This document shows positions 1 to 9,528 of a DNA stretch of 64,000 nt, piece by piece (the stretch's first letter is position 1; each line of letters begins with the position of its first letter). The stretch lies in contig NZ_BMCG01000003.1 of NCBI RefSeq assembly GCF_014635065.1, positions 434,001 through 498,000 of the forward strand, read 5' to 3'. A program made the translations under genes and the position numbers. Under the pieces are notes generated by a model that saw only the letters and a program-made list of their open reading frames with translations, was not told the origin of the DNA and ran no database searches. Origin of the DNA: Oxalicibacterium flavum. Lineage in GTDB: Bacteria; Pseudomonadota; Gammaproteobacteria; Burkholderiales; Burkholderiaceae_D.

Positions 1-1917
1 AAGCAGTCGATCTATCGCTTCCGCCGTGCCGAGCCGCGCGTGTTCAAGGCGGCGCTGGAACTGCTGACGGCGCAGGGTGCTGCTTCGCTGCGAACCAACC
101 AGACGCGACGCAATGCGCGCGGCATCGTCGCGGCGATGAACCTTGCCTTCATCGACAACCCGCTGTACCAGCCGCAGACCACGCTGTCGCAGGACGAAGG
201 CGAGGTGTGGCGGCTGCCGCTGGTGGAACAGGCAGAGACGGAAAAGGCCGCGTGGTCGCCGGACAGTTTGCGCGATCCGCTGAGCACCGCGCGCGAAGAC
301 GAGGAAGACGCGCGCCGGCTGGAAGAAGGGCGGCAGGTCGCGCGCGCGCTGCATCAGGCACGCGCCGCACGCGGCGTGCGCTGGTCGGACGTCATGCTGC
401 TGGTCAAGAAGCGCACGCATCTGGCGGCCTACGAAAGCGCGCTGCGCGAAGCCGGCATTCCGTTCGCATCCGACCGCAGAGGCGGCCTGCTCGATTCGCT
501 CGAGATCGCCGATCTGATCGCCTTGCTGACCTTCCTCATCACGCCGCACGACGACCTGGCGCTGGCGCACGTGCTGAAGTCGCCCATCGTCGGTGCCGAG
601 GACGAGGACCTGATCGCACTCGCGCAGGAACGCGAGCGCAGCTGGTGGGAACGCCTGTGCGCGATGACCGCCGGCCTGGCTTCGCCAGCGCTGCAACGCG
701 GCCATGCGCTGCTGCAGCGCTGGCTCGCACTCGCTCCGCAGCTGCCGGTACACGATCTGCTGGACCGCATCCTGCACGAAGGACAGATCGTCGTGCGCTA
801 CGTGCAGGCGGCCTCGCCGCTGGTGCGCAGCCAGGTCTGCGGCAACATCCAGGCCTTCACCGAACTCGCGCTGAACATGGATGCGGGCCGCTACCCGAGT
901 CTGCCGCGCTTCATCGATGCGCTGCGCCGCCTGCGCAAGTCCGCCGAGAGCGACGCGCCCGATGAAGCCGATATCGATGCCGCCGCCGATGCCGTGCGCA
1001 TCCTGACCATCCACGGCTCCAAGGGGCTGGAAGCATCCATCGTCGTCATACTCGACGCCAACCACAGCAGCGACGCGGCCGACAACATCGGCATCCTGTG
1101 CGACTGGCCGCAGGACAGCGCATACCCCGTGCATTTCTCGGCCTACCACCGCAAGGCCGAACGCGGCGCGGCGCGCGACAGCCTGTTCGCACAGGAAGAA
1201 GCGCTCGGCGAACAGGAAAACCGCAACCTGCTCTACGTGGCCGCTACCCGCGCGCGCCATCTGCTGATCGTCAGTGGCGTTGCCAACGGCAGCAAGGGCG
1301 TGAAGGACGACAGCTGGTATGCGCGCTTCGCGGCGGTGGAAGCGCACGCGCCAGATACGACGGCCGCAATCAACACGATGAGTGCCGGCGCCGTGGAATT
1401 CGACTGGCCGCTGTTCGAGCCGCCGTCGTTGCCGGCACCGGCTTCCGACCGGCCGCCGGCCTTCACCTCGGAAGAAATCGAGGAAGGCATTGCGCTGCAT
1501 GCGCTGATGGAAAAGCTTACGCATCGTCCGCAGTGGCCGATCCCTGCCGTGGATGCGGAGCTGGTCGCCGGCTGGCTGTCCTGCAAGCCGGTGCTGGCGC
1601 GGACGGTAAGCGGGCAGGCGCAGGTGATTCTGGCGTGCGCCGACCTGGTGCGGTTTTTCGATCCGGCGCAGCATCGCTTCGCGCGCAACGAGATGGATGT
1701 GATCACCGGCGACGGCTCGGTGCGCTTCGACCGCATCGTGATGTTCGACGACGAACTGTGGATACTCGACTACAAGCGCAATCTGCTCGACAGCGAGCGC
1801 GCCGCCTACACGCAGCAACTCGCACGGTATCGCGTCGCCGCTGCTGCGGTCTTTCCCGACGTTGCGATCCGTGCCGCGCTGATCACGGTGGATGGCCGCA
1901 TGACCGAGATCGTCTGA
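1..1917 (+). CDS. AddA-like UvrD helicase/PD-(D/E)XK exonuclease, 3' part
   Basis: The gene is truncated by the left edge of the window; 638 residues remain. It opens directly in helicase motif III (KQSIYRFRRAEPRVF). It then shows the C-terminal superfamily I helicase motif V (TIHGSKGLE, about residues 336-344) and motif VI (NLLYVAATRARHLLIV, about 408-423). The C-terminus carries a RecB/AddA-type nuclease signature (FDRIV...WILDYKRN, about 576-594), with Asp and Lys of a PD-(D/E)XK core. Enzymes of this type act with an AddB partner to resect double-strand breaks for RecA loading. The partner would lie upstream, outside the window. Role assignment follows from the family; the exact RecBCD or AddAB class cannot be fixed from this fragment. 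The ATG-like codons inside are internal, since the reading frame is open to base 1. Confidence 0.88.
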   Translation, partial: KQSIYRFRRAEPRVFKAALELLTAQGAASLRTNQTRRNARGIVAAMNLAFIDNPLYQPQTTLSQDEGEVWRLPLVEQAETEKAAWSPDSLRDPLSTAREDEEDARRLEEGRQVARALHQARAARGVRWSDVMLLVKKRTHLAAYESALREAGIPFASDRRGGLLDSLEIADLIALLTFLITPHDDLALAHVLKSPIVGAEDEDLIALAQERERSWWERLCAMTAGLASPALQRGHALLQRWLALAPQLPVHDLLDRILHEGQIVVRYVQAASPLVRSQVCGNIQAFTELALNMDAGRYPSLPRFIDALRRLRKSAESDAPDEADIDAAADAVRILTIHGSKGLEASIVVILDANHSSDAADNIGILCDWPQDSAYPVHFSAYHRKAERGAARDSLFAQEEALGEQENRNLLYVAATRARHLLIVSGVANGSKGVKDDSWYARFAAVEAHAPDTTAAINTMSAGAVEFDWPLFEPPSLPAPASDRPPAFTSEEIEEGIALHALMEKLTHRPQWPIPAVDAELVAGWLSCKPVLARTVSGQAQVILACADLVRFFDPAQHRFARNEMDVITGDGSVRFDRIVMFDDELWILDYKRNLLDSERAAYTQQLARYRVAAAAVFPDVAIRAALITVDGRMTEIV

Positions 1918-2010
1918 TGTAATTTCAGCCATCAGCCTTGGCGTGTGGGCCGATATGTGTACCGATTGGCGTCGCCAATCCGCAAAAGGAGCGGCTGCGC
2001 GTGCAATCTA

Positions 2011-2040
2011 TTGACGCTGCTTTGCAAGCCCCTCTATAGT
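2011..2040 (+). promoter_or_regulatory. sigma-70 promoter for zapB-like gene
   Basis: TTGACG (2011-2016), an 18-base spacer and TATAGT (2035-2040) give a near-consensus promoter. The predicted transcription start, about seven bases after the -10, coincides with the ATG at 2047. No Shine-Dalgarno sequence fits between them, so the transcript may be leaderless. Confidence 0.65.
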
Positions 2041-2046
2041 GGCGGC

Positions 2047-2265
2047 ATGATTTCCGACTTCCATACCCTATCCGACAAGATCGGCCAGCTCGCCGCCTTG
2101 ACCCAGTCCCTGCGCAGCGAAAACGCCGAACTGCGCCTGCGTGCGACCGCGCTCACGGCCGAGAACGCCGAACTGGCGCGCCGCATGCAGGAAGCGCACG
2201 ACCGCGTGGCCGCGCTGATCGAACAGATTCCCGCTCCCGAAGAACAGAAGGAAGAAGCCGTATGA
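2047..2265 (+). CDS. ZapB-like coiled-coil protein (TIGR02449 type)
   Basis: This 72-residue protein is almost entirely a predicted coiled coil with heptad-spaced Leu and Ala residues (LAALTQSLRSENAELRLR). A charged tail rich in Glu follows. Small coiled-coil proteins of this kind are encoded directly upstream of zapA in many proteobacteria, and a cell division role like that of ZapB is inferred. The ATG at 2047 was chosen because an upstream GTG would lie inside the promoter and add an unconserved, non-helical extension. The stop codon overlaps the start of zapA by four bases (ATGA), so translation of the two is probably coupled. Confidence 0.7.
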   Translation: MISDFHTLSDKIGQLAALTQSLRSENAELRLRATALTAENAELARRMQEAHDRVAALIEQIPAPEEQKEEAV

Positions 2266-2573
2266 TCCAGCTCGATGTATCCATCATGGGGCAGTCGTAC
2301 AAGCTTGCCTGCAAGGAAGACGAGGAACAGGCGCTGCGCGAAGCCGTCGCCTATCTCGACGAAAAGATGTGCGCGATCCGCGATGCCGGCAAGATCAAGG
2401 GCACCGATCGCATCGCCGTCACCGCCGCACTTGGCATCACGGCCGAATTCCTCTCCACGCGTTCGCCGGACGGTCCTTTGTCCGACATGTCAATGGCCGA
2501 AGTGCATCAAAAGATTTCGGCGATGCACAACGTGTTGGATAACGCACTCGCACCGCAGGAAAAATTGTTCTAA
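2262..2573 (+). CDS. zapA: cell division protein ZapA
   Basis: The 103-residue length and sequence fit ZapA. The N-terminal globular part (IQLDVSIMGQSYKLACKEDEE) is followed by a long helix ending in a conserved dimer/tetramer region. ZapA binds FtsZ and promotes Z-ring bundling at midcell. It overlaps the coiled-coil gene by four bases, and an AAGGAAG ribosome-binding site sits inside the end of that gene. The 6S RNA gene follows directly, an arrangement known in many gamma- and betaproteobacteria. Confidence 0.92.
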   Translation: MIQLDVSIMGQSYKLACKEDEEQALREAVAYLDEKMCAIRDAGKIKGTDRIAVTAALGITAEFLSTRSPDGPLSDMSMAEVHQKISAMHNVLDNALAPQEKLF

Positions 2574-2621
2574 ATCGATCTGCGCGCTTTTTTTCGCGGG
2601 CCGATTGCGTTAAACTTCAAT

Positions 2622-2795
2622 CCCCTGCGGTGTTCGCCATTGCCATATATTCCTTGAACCATTTACGCGCAGCGGTCGCGGAATTTTGTTTGACGGGCGT
2701 GAGCGTCGCTAGTCCGATGAACCCGAAGTTGAACTTACTGCGGCCACCTTGAACCTTTTGGTTCGGGATGCCGGCAAAGCGGCACAGGCGGGGAC
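2622..2795 (+). ncRNA. ssrS: 6S RNA
   Basis: Downstream of zapA lies about 174 bases with hallmarks of 6S RNA. The ends can pair (CCCC at 2622-2625 with GGGG at 2790-2793, then GC and UGU pairs). The 3' half contains CCACCTTGAACC-TTTT-GGTTC at 2745-2764, very like the conserved CACCUUGAACC...GGUUC hairpin of E. coli 6S RNA. A -10-like TAAACT sits at 2611-2616, placing the start near 2622. 6S RNA mimics an open promoter and sequesters sigma-70 RNA polymerase in stationary phase. Ends are estimates. Confidence 0.82.
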
Positions 2796-2804
2796 TTATT
2801 CATG

Positions 2805-2838
2805 AACGGCTGCATATGCATATATGCAGCCGTTTTTT
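2805..2838 (+). terminator. Rho-independent terminator after 6S RNA
   Basis: A perfect 12-bp stem (ACGGCTGCATAT / ATATGCAGCCGT) with a 4-base loop is followed by six T residues. It sits about ten bases after the 6S RNA body and would end its primary transcript. Confidence 0.85.
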
Positions 2839-2921
2839 ATCGCCGGGCCGTCTCAAGATAAAAAGCGTCCCCTCGGGGGACCGGGCAAGACCGCAGAGCT
2901 TGACCGAGGGGGTTTTTTTAT
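2839..2921. repeat. intergenic repeat copy 1
   Basis: The segment starts TCGCCGGGCCG, continues through CAAGAT-A-AAAAGCG, and holds a C-rich/G-rich arm pair (CCCCTCGGGGG and later CCGAGGGGG) before a T tract. A second, similar copy lies at 5071-5148. Both follow directly after a terminator hairpin. Such repeats are common between genes in Burkholderiales; a role in transcription termination is inference. Confidence 0.6.
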
Positions 2922-2991
2922 TTGGCGCGCCATTTCCCGTCGGCTGTCGTGGCTTGTTATGCTTGCGGTTTTCATCCTCGCGAAGATCGCC

Positions 2992-3450
<459 letters not shown>

Positions 3451-3861
3451 TGCCGTGCGGCATGGAAAGGGCGTGCCGTTGTGCAACCTGGGAGAAATGC
3501 ATTCCTGCGGGAAATCCCGGGGCGGAGCGGAAGTCATGCATTTGTCACACAATAAACAAAATGAACTTTGCAAAGGTTTGTTAATCTTTAGGAAGTAACG
3601 ATAATGCGGTTGATTAGGTAATGATCATGGAAATTCCGGTAGCCGGTAAAGGCAAGGACGACAAGGCGCGCGACGATGGCGCCATGGATCCTTTATCCGG
3701 GTTTTTCCGATTTTTCCTTCCCGCAGTTGCACCCCGCATCGTGCGTCATGCACATTCCACTTCCATCCGACTTCGTGCGCAGACGGCCTGGTGGCCGTTG
3801 GTGCGCGGCGCGGTCGTTCGGTATTACTGAATCCATTTTTGAAAAAGCGCAGAGGGAGAAC
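3451..3861. other. intergenic region with candidate promoter
   Basis: These 411 bases hold no convincing gene. The AT-rich part has a plausible promoter: TTGTTA at 3578-3583, 16 bases, GATAAT at 3600-3605. This would give a leader of about 250 bases for the nucleotidyltransferase gene. A 69-codon ORF at 3621-3830 has no recognisable features and was not called. Confidence 0.45.
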
Positions 3862-5019
3862 ATGAAAGCAATGATTCTTGCAGCGGGCAAAGGCACACGC
3901 GTTCAGCCTTTGACCTATGAGCTGCCCAAACCGATGATTCCGATTCTCGGCAAGCCGGTGATGGAATATCTGGTCGAGCATCTGGTCAAGTTCGGCATCC
4001 GCGACATCATGGTCAATGTCAGCTATCTGCATCACAAGATCGAGGAATACTTCGGTGAAGGCCAGCGCTTCGGCGCCCAGATCGGCTATTCGTTCGAGGG
4101 TTTCATGGACGAGAACGGCGAGGTCATGCCCAAGCCGATCGGTTCGGCAGGCGGCATGAAGAAGATTCAGGAGTTCGGCCACTTTTTCGATGAGACCACG
4201 CTGGTGATCTGCGGCGATGCGCTGATCGATCTGGATATCAAGTCGGCCTTGTTCGAACACAGACGCAAGGGCGCGATGGTCAGCATCATCACCAAGGAAG
4301 TCGAACGCGAGAAGGCGGCCGACTACGGCATGGTGGTGATGGACGAGGAAGGCCGCGTCCAGTCGTTCCAGGAAAAACCGAAGCCGGAAGAAGCCAAATC
4401 GCTGTTCGCCAGCACCGGCATCTACATCATGGAACCACAGGTGCTGGACCTGATTCCGGCCGATACCGAGTTCGACATCGGCTCGCAGCTGTTCCCGCTG
4501 CTGGTGGAGAAGGGTTTGCCGTTCTATGCGCAAAAGCGTTTCTTCAACTGGATCGATATCGGCAACATCCGCGACTACTGGGCGGTCTCGCAAAGCGTGC
4601 TGCAAGGTGAGCTGGCGCACATGAGCATGCCCGGCACGCAGATTCTCGAAGGTCTGTGGGTCGGCCTCAATACCAACATCAACTGGGAAGGCACGACCAT
4701 CGAAGGGCCGGTCTATATCGGTTCCGGCACGCAGATCGAACCGGGCGCGACCATCATCGGCCCGACCTGGATCGGTCATGGCAGCCAGATTTGCAGCGGT
4801 GCGCATGTCGAACGCAGCGTGCTGTTCGAATACACGCGCGTGTCGCCCGGATCGAAGATGACCGAGCTGGTCGTGCATCGCAACTATTCGGTCACGCGCG
4901 AGGGCAAGATGCAGCACATTTCCGAAAGCGAGACCGAAGCATGGCGCGATGCGCGCGACCGTCGCGGCGCTTCGCGCAAGAGCAAGCCGCACAGCAAGCA
5001 GGCGGCGGAAGTGGCCTGA
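3862..5019 (+). CDS. NDP-sugar pyrophosphorylase (mannose-1-phosphate guanylyltransferase-like)
   Basis: The 385-residue protein begins with the nucleotidyltransferase signature MKAMILAAGKGTRVQPLT followed by PKPMIPILGKPVMEY. The middle has the sugar-binding EKP motif (FQEKPKPEE) and a CGDALIDLD metal site. The last third (about residues 255-345) has hexapeptide-like repeats (IEGPVYIGSGTQIEPGATI) of a left-handed beta helix. These enzymes make GDP-, dTDP- or UDP-sugars for cell-surface polysaccharides. The sugar and base cannot be read from sequence. The ATG at 3862 has a good AGGGAGAA ribosome-binding site. The basic, Ala/Lys-rich tail is extra. Confidence 0.85.
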   Translation: MKAMILAAGKGTRVQPLTYELPKPMIPILGKPVMEYLVEHLVKFGIRDIMVNVSYLHHKIEEYFGEGQRFGAQIGYSFEGFMDENGEVMPKPIGSAGGMKKIQEFGHFFDETTLVICGDALIDLDIKSALFEHRRKGAMVSIITKEVEREKAADYGMVVMDEEGRVQSFQEKPKPEEAKSLFASTGIYIMEPQVLDLIPADTEFDIGSQLFPLLVEKGLPFYAQKRFFNWIDIGNIRDYWAVSQSVLQGELAHMSMPGTQILEGLWVGLNTNINWEGTTIEGPVYIGSGTQIEPGATIIGPTWIGHGSQICSGAHVERSVLFEYTRVSPGSKMTELVVHRNYSVTREGKMQHISESETEAWRDARDRRGASRKSKPHSKQAAEVA

Positions 5020-5039
5020 CCGATTCTATGCACGCACAA

Positions 5040-5069
5040 AAAAGCCCGCATCGCTGCGGGCTTTTTTTC
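5040..5069 (+). terminator. Rho-independent terminator
   Basis: AAAGCCCGCA / TGCGGGCTTT pairs around a 4-base loop and is followed by a T run. It ends the nucleotidyltransferase transcript and immediately precedes the second intergenic repeat copy. Confidence 0.85.
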
Positions 5070-5070
5070 A

Positions 5071-5148
5071 TCGCCGGGCCGCCCCAAGATGAAAAAGCGC
5101 CCCCTCGGGGGGCAGCGGAGCCGAAGGCACAGCGTGGGGGGCATTTTT
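5071..5148. repeat. intergenic repeat copy 2
   Basis: The segment begins ATCGCCGGGCCGCCCCAAGA, continues TGAAAAAGCGCCCCCTCGGG, and ends GCGTGGGGGGCATTTTTC. It matches copy 1 at 2839-2921 over its first half and keeps the same C-arm/G-arm plan. Confidence 0.6.
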
Positions 5149-5162
5149 CATGCGGATAAGTA

Positions 5163-5816
5163 TCAGCCGGATGTATTCACTTGCGGTTCGCGGCGATCGT
5201 CAGGCTTGCGGCCCATGCGCTTGCGTATCTCGTCGATCTTTTCCTCGCCCGCCAGCCGCACCGCGACCTGCTCTATCCATCCCTGTGTGGGTGCCGGCCT
5301 TGTGGTTAGCACCGGCAGCAGCAGGACGGTACAGAACACCAGCGTAAAGCGGTCGAGATAGATCATGGGCGCCTGCCGCGCAATGCGGATGAAGCACCAT
5401 GCCGTGGCAAATCCGAGCGCAAGTCCGGCGATGACCTCCGATATCGAATGCACGGCCAGCGCCAGTCGCGAGATCGCGATGCCGACGGCGAACAGCACGC
5501 CGGCGCCGATCGCCGCCTGACGCAACAAGCCTGCCCTGCGCTGCGCCAGCAGGAACGCCAACACCGGCGCGATCGCCGCCGCGCGCATCGCATGTCCGCT
5601 GAAACCGCGGAAGTCGATGGCCGCAATGCCGATGCCCCAGCCCGCATAGGCGACCTTGGTCGCCGTGACGATAAACAGTGCACCGCCGAACAGCAGGCAC
5701 CACCACACCGCCAGCCGCCACGCGCGTGCCGCGCACAGCCACAGCGTCAGCAGCGCGGCGAGCGACAGAGCGAAATTGGTTTCGGCAAGGCGGGTGAAGG
5801 ACGACCAGAAATCCAT
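5163..5816 (-). CDS. PAP2-family membrane phosphatase (degenerate motifs)
   Basis: The 217-residue protein has about five membrane segments and PAP2-like motifs. These are FSGH at about residues 72-75 (PSGH in the family) and SR-x5-H-x3-E at 116-127. The family motif usually ends in Asp, so the Glu is odd. The first motif is reduced to a Lys without the usual RP. PAP2 enzymes remove phosphate from lipids such as undecaprenyl pyrophosphate or lipid A; activity here is uncertain. The ATG at 5816 has a CAGGA ribosome-binding site and precedes the first membrane segment. A longer ORF would add a poor N-terminus. Confidence 0.7.
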   Translation of the reverse strand: MDFWSSFTRLAETNFALSLAALLTLWLCAARAWRLAVWWCLLFGGALFIVTATKVAYAGWGIGIAAIDFRGFSGHAMRAAAIAPVLAFLLAQRRAGLLRQAAIGAGVLFAVGIAISRLALAVHSISEVIAGLALGFATAWCFIRIARQAPMIYLDRFTLVFCTVLLLPVLTTRPAPTQGWIEQVAVRLAGEEKIDEIRKRMGRKPDDRREPQVNTSG

Positions 5817-5930
5817 GCAATCCTGAAAGCGGAAAAAATGAGAGGAAGAGTGTGGGACAGCGATGCGAACGGTCAAAAGGCCGGTCGCCATGATACGGCC
5901 GGCTAGGTGCGGCCGGCTAGGCGCCCCCGG

Positions 5931-6743
5931 CTAGGCGCGGTTGGCAGTGCGTGCCGGCGAGCGGTAGGCCATCACCAGCATGGCGATGCCGAGCACGATC
6001 AGCGGCACCGACAGCATCTGCCCGGCCGAGATCGTGATCGAGCCGAACTGCACCTCGTAATCCGGCGTGCGGAAGTATTCGGTGAAGAAGCGCGCGCAGC
6101 CGTACAGCAGCGAGAACATGCCGCCGACCGCCATGCGCGGGCGTTCCTTGCGCGCGAACAGCCACAGCACGATGAACAGCAGCACGCCGTCCACCGATGC
6201 CTGATACAGCGGCGACGGATGGCGCGGCAGGTCATCGACGTTGGGCCAGATCATGGCCCACGGCAGCGACGGATCGGCCACGCGGCCCGGCAGTTCGGCA
6301 TTGATGAAGTTGCCGAGGCGGCCGAAGGCATAGCCGAGCGGCACCATCGGCGCGATGAAGTCCAGCACGTCGAGCACGTTGCGATTCTTCTTGCGCGCCC
6401 ACACGCCCATCATGATCAGCACGCCGAGGAAGCCGCCATGGAAAGACATGCCGCCCTTCCAGACCTTGAAGATCTCGAGCGGATTGGAGAAGTAATAGAC
6501 GGGCGCATAGAACAGCACTTCGCCAAGCCGACCGCCGACAATCACGCCGACCACGCCGTAGAACAGCATGTCCTCGATATCTTCCTTGACCCAGCCGGCG
6601 CGCGCGATGTGCGGCTGCCTGATGCGGATGCGCGCGAGCCAGACGAACTGCAGGAAGGCGGCCAGGTACATCAGGCCGTACCAGTGGATCGCGAGGGGAC
6701 CGATCGAGATCGCGATCGGGTCGGGCATCGGGTGAATCAGCAT
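5931..6743 (-). CDS. lgt: prolipoprotein diacylglyceryl transferase
   Basis: The 270-residue polytopic membrane protein matches Lgt in length and motifs. HGGFLG lies at about residues 102-107 and the family signature [14 protein letters not shown] at 141-154. Lgt transfers diacylglycerol from phosphatidylglycerol to the lipobox Cys of prelipoproteins at the inner membrane, the first step of lipoprotein maturation. The ATG at 6743 begins MLIHPMPDP as expected, with a GAAAG ribosome-binding site. It starts four bases after the end of the LysR gene, so both may be read from one transcript. Confidence 0.95.
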   Translation of the reverse strand: MLIHPMPDPIAISIGPLAIHWYGLMYLAAFLQFVWLARIRIRQPHIARAGWVKEDIEDMLFYGVVGVIVGGRLGEVLFYAPVYYFSNPLEIFKVWKGGMSFHGGFLGVLIMMGVWARKKNRNVLDVLDFIAPMVPLGYAFGRLGNFINAELPGRVADPSLPWAMIWPNVDDLPRHPSPLYQASVDGVLLFIVLWLFARKERPRMAVGGMFSLLYGCARFFTEYFRTPDYEVQFGSITISAGQMLSVPLIVLGIAMLVMAYRSPARTANRA

Positions 6744-6747
6744 GTTC

Positions 6748-7641
6748 TTATTTCTTTCGCAGTAGTTCCAGGAAGGCGTGCAGCACCGGCGAGGCATTGT
6801 CGCGCCGCCATGCCAGTCCCGTTTCCACCATGGGCGTCCTGTTGGTCAGCGGCCGGTAATCGACGCCGGGACGCTTCAGGTTGGATACGGATTGTGGCAC
6901 AAGCGCGATCCCCATGCCGGCCGAGACCAGGCCGATGATGGTCTGCATCTGGATCGCCTCCTGCCCGATGCGCGGCGTCAGTCCCGCCTCGTGATAGCAG
7001 GCGAGGATGGCGTCGTGCAGGGCAGGCGCGATCCGGCGCGGGAAGACGATCAGCGGCAGTTCGGTTAGCAACGCGAGGTCGGCCCTGGCCTTTCCGCGCA
7101 GGGCCTGCAATCCTTTGGGTGCGGCGAGGATCAAAGGTTCAGACAGCACCGGCAGATAATCGATCTCGAGCCGCGCTTTCTCGGGCAGCGGTGGGATCAG
7201 CAGGCCGACGTCGATGCGGCCCTGCGTCAGCTCCTCGATCTGCACGTCGGTGGTCGCCTCGCGCAGGTCGATCTCCACCGCTGGATAGGTTTCGCGGAAT
7301 TCGCGCAGGAAGGATGGCAGCACGCTGTAGTCGGCGGTGGAGACGAAGGCCAGCGATAGGCTGCCCGAGGCGCCGGATGCCGCGCGTCGCAGCAGGTCCG
7401 GCAAGGCGGCGGTCTGTTGCAGGATGCGCTGCGCCTCCGGCAAAAGCGCGGCGCCGGCCGGCGTCAGCGCCACGCTACGGCTGTTGCGGCGGAACAGCGC
7501 CGTGCCCAGCGCGTTTTCCAGCGAACGGATCGCCAGCGACAGCGGCGGTTGCGTCATGTGCAGGCGTTGCGCCGCACGGCCGAAGTGCATTTCCTCGGCC
7601 ACGGTAACGAAGTAGCGCAGTTGTCGAAGTTCGATGTTCAT
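6748..7641 (-). CDS. LysR-family transcriptional regulator
   Basis: The 297-residue protein has a typical N-terminal winged HTH ([32 protein letters not shown], residues 4-35). A periplasmic-binding-protein-like effector domain follows from about residue 90. It is divergent from ilvD across a 127-base region with two inverted repeats (7671-7695 and 7700-7716). Control of ilvD, of itself, or of both is therefore plausible. The effector is unknown; other LysR proteins near ilv genes sense branched-chain precursors. Confidence 0.88.
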   Translation of the reverse strand: MNIELRQLRYFVTVAEEMHFGRAAQRLHMTQPPLSLAIRSLENALGTALFRRNSRSVALTPAGAALLPEAQRILQQTAALPDLLRRAASGASGSLSLAFVSTADYSVLPSFLREFRETYPAVEIDLREATTDVQIEELTQGRIDVGLLIPPLPEKARLEIDYLPVLSEPLILAAPKGLQALRGKARADLALLTELPLIVFPRRIAPALHDAILACYHEAGLTPRIGQEAIQMQTIIGLVSAGMGIALVPQSVSNLKRPGVDYRPLTNRTPMVETGLAWRRDNASPVLHAFLELLRKK

Positions 7642-7670
7642 GGGTTTCCCGCAGCCAGGAAGGCATGCCT

Positions 7671-7716
7671 GATTGATACATGGATTATATCAATCGAAGT
7701 CAAATCATATATTTGA
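7671..7716. promoter_or_regulatory. LysR operator region between regulator and ilvD
   Basis: Two inverted repeats lie side by side: GATTGATA-N9-TATCAATC (7671-7695) and TCAAAT-CATAT-ATTTGA (7700-7716). The second fits the T-N11-A LysR box form. Their position between divergent genes points to binding by the LysR protein. Confidence 0.6.
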
Positions 7717-7768
7717 CAGGCTGCTAGGAGCAAGGCATTCTGGCGGCTCAAATAACCATGGAGGCATC

Positions 7769-9442
7769 ATGGCATTCAACCGCCGCTCAAAAAACATCAC
7801 CCAGGGCGTTTCGCGCAGCCCCAACCGCTCGATGTACTATGCACTGGGCTACGAGAAGGAAGACTTCGACAAGCCGATGGTCGGCATCGCCAACGGTCAC
7901 TCGACCATCACGCCATGCAACGCCGGCCTGCAGAAGCTGGCCGACATCGCCATCTCGTCCACCAAGGAAGCCGGTGCCAACCCGCAGGTGTTCGGCACGC
8001 CGACCATTTCCGACGGCATGTCGATGGGCACCGAAGGCATGAAGTATTCGCTGATTTCACGCGAAGTCATCGCTGACTGTATCGAAACCGCCGTCAACGG
8101 CCAGTGGATGGACGGCGTGCTCGTCATCGGCGGCTGCGACAAGAACATGCCGGGCGGCATGATCGCCATGCTGCGCACCAACGTGCCCAGCATTTATGTC
8201 TATGGCGGCACCATCAAGCCGGGCAACTGGAAGGGCAAGGACCTGACCATCGTCTCCGCCTTCGAAGCCGTGGGCGAATTCACCGCCGGCCGCATGTCGC
8301 AGGAAGATTTCGACGGCATCGAACGCAACGCCTGCCCGTCGCTCGGTTCCTGCGGCGGCATGTACACCGCCAACACCATGGCTTCCTCGTTCGAGGCGCT
8401 CGGCATGGCGCTGCCGTACTCGTCAACCATGGCCAACCCGGACGACGAGAAGGTCGGCTCCGCCGCCGAATCGGCCCGCGTTCTGGTCGAAGCGATCAAG
8501 AAGGACCTCAAGCCGCGCGACATCGTCACCCGCAAGGCCGTCGAGAACGCGATCGCCGTCATCATGGCGACCGGCGGCTCGACCAACGCCGTGCTGCACT
8601 ACCTGGCGATCACGCACGCCGCCGACGTCGAATGGACCATCGATGACTTCGAACGCATGCGCAAGAAGATTCCGGTCATCTGTGACCTCAAGCCGTCCGG
8701 TAAATATGTCGCGACCGACCTGCACAAGGCAGGCGGCATCCCGCAAGTGATGAAAATCCTGCTCGACGCCGGCCTGCTGCACGGCGACTGCATGACCATC
8801 ACCGGCAAGACCATCGCCGAAACGTTGGCCGACATTCCATCCGAACCGGCAGCCGACCAGGATGTGATTCGCCCGATCGGCAAGGCGCTCTACGAGCAGG
8901 GCCACCTCGCCATCCTCAAGGGCAACCTCGCGCCGGAAGGCTGCGTTGCCAAGATCACCGGCCTCAAGAACCCGGCCATCACCGGCCCGGCGCGCGTGTT
9001 CGACGACGAATACTCCGCCATGGACGCCATCATGGCCAAGAAGATCAACGCAGGCGACATCGTCGTGCTGCGCTACCTCGGTCCCAAGGGCGGCCCCGGC
9101 ATGCCGGAAATGCTGGCCCCGACCGGCGCACTGGTCGGCCAGGGCCTGGGCGAATCGGTCGGTCTGCTGACCGATGGCCGCTTCTCCGGCGGCACCTGGG
9201 GCATGGTGGTCGGCCACGTCGCACCGGAAGCTTTCGTCGGCGGCACCATCGCGCTGGTGGAAGAGGGCGACTCGATCACCATCGACGCGCACAAGCTGCT
9301 GATCCAGCTCAACGTACCCGACGAGGAAATTGCACGCCGCCGCGCCAACTGGAAGCAGCCTGCGCCCAAGTACACACGCGGTGTGCTGGCGAAGTATGCC
9401 GCGCTGGCCTCGACGGCGAGCAAGGGCGCGACGACGGGTTGA
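7769..9442 (+). CDS. ilvD: dihydroxy-acid dehydratase
   Basis: This 557-residue enzyme dehydrates 2,3-dihydroxy-isovalerate and dihydroxy-3-methylvalerate in valine and isoleucine synthesis. Three Cys residues that would bind the Fe-S cluster are in place: Cys50 (ITPCNAG), Cys123 ([10 protein letters not shown]) and Cys195 ([13 protein letters not shown]). The [11 protein letters not shown]-like region near the C-terminus ([11 protein letters not shown]) is the second family signature. The ATG at 7769 has a GGAGG ribosome-binding site. A clear terminator follows. It is divergent from a LysR regulator. Confidence 0.96.
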   Translation: MAFNRRSKNITQGVSRSPNRSMYYALGYEKEDFDKPMVGIANGHSTITPCNAGLQKLADIAISSTKEAGANPQVFGTPTISDGMSMGTEGMKYSLISREVIADCIETAVNGQWMDGVLVIGGCDKNMPGGMIAMLRTNVPSIYVYGGTIKPGNWKGKDLTIVSAFEAVGEFTAGRMSQEDFDGIERNACPSLGSCGGMYTANTMASSFEALGMALPYSSTMANPDDEKVGSAAESARVLVEAIKKDLKPRDIVTRKAVENAIAVIMATGGSTNAVLHYLAITHAADVEWTIDDFERMRKKIPVICDLKPSGKYVATDLHKAGGIPQVMKILLDAGLLHGDCMTITGKTIAETLADIPSEPAADQDVIRPIGKALYEQGHLAILKGNLAPEGCVAKITGLKNPAITGPARVFDDEYSAMDAIMAKKINAGDIVVLRYLGPKGGPGMPEMLAPTGALVGQGLGESVGLLTDGRFSGGTWGMVVGHVAPEAFVGGTIALVEEGDSITIDAHKLLIQLNVPDEEIARRRANWKQPAPKYTRGVLAKYAALASTASKGATTG

Positions 9443-9460
9443 TCGGAACGTGCTTCAATA

Positions 9461-9490
9461 AAAAAGCCGGGCTGTTGCCCGGCTTTTTGT
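9461..9490 (+). terminator. Rho-independent terminator after ilvD
   Basis: AAAAAGCCGGGC / GCCCGGCTTTTT pairs around TGTT. The A and T runs on both sides let it serve both strands, so it can also end the minus-strand gene beginning at 9981. Confidence 0.85.
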
Positions 9491-9528
9491 TTGTCCAAAC
9501 TTTCTACATGGCCTAGATATTTTGTACT

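Noticed and set aside
3621-3830. Small ORF before the nucleotidyltransferase gene
   Set aside because: No ribosome-binding site or conserved-looking sequence, and it lies in the leader region.
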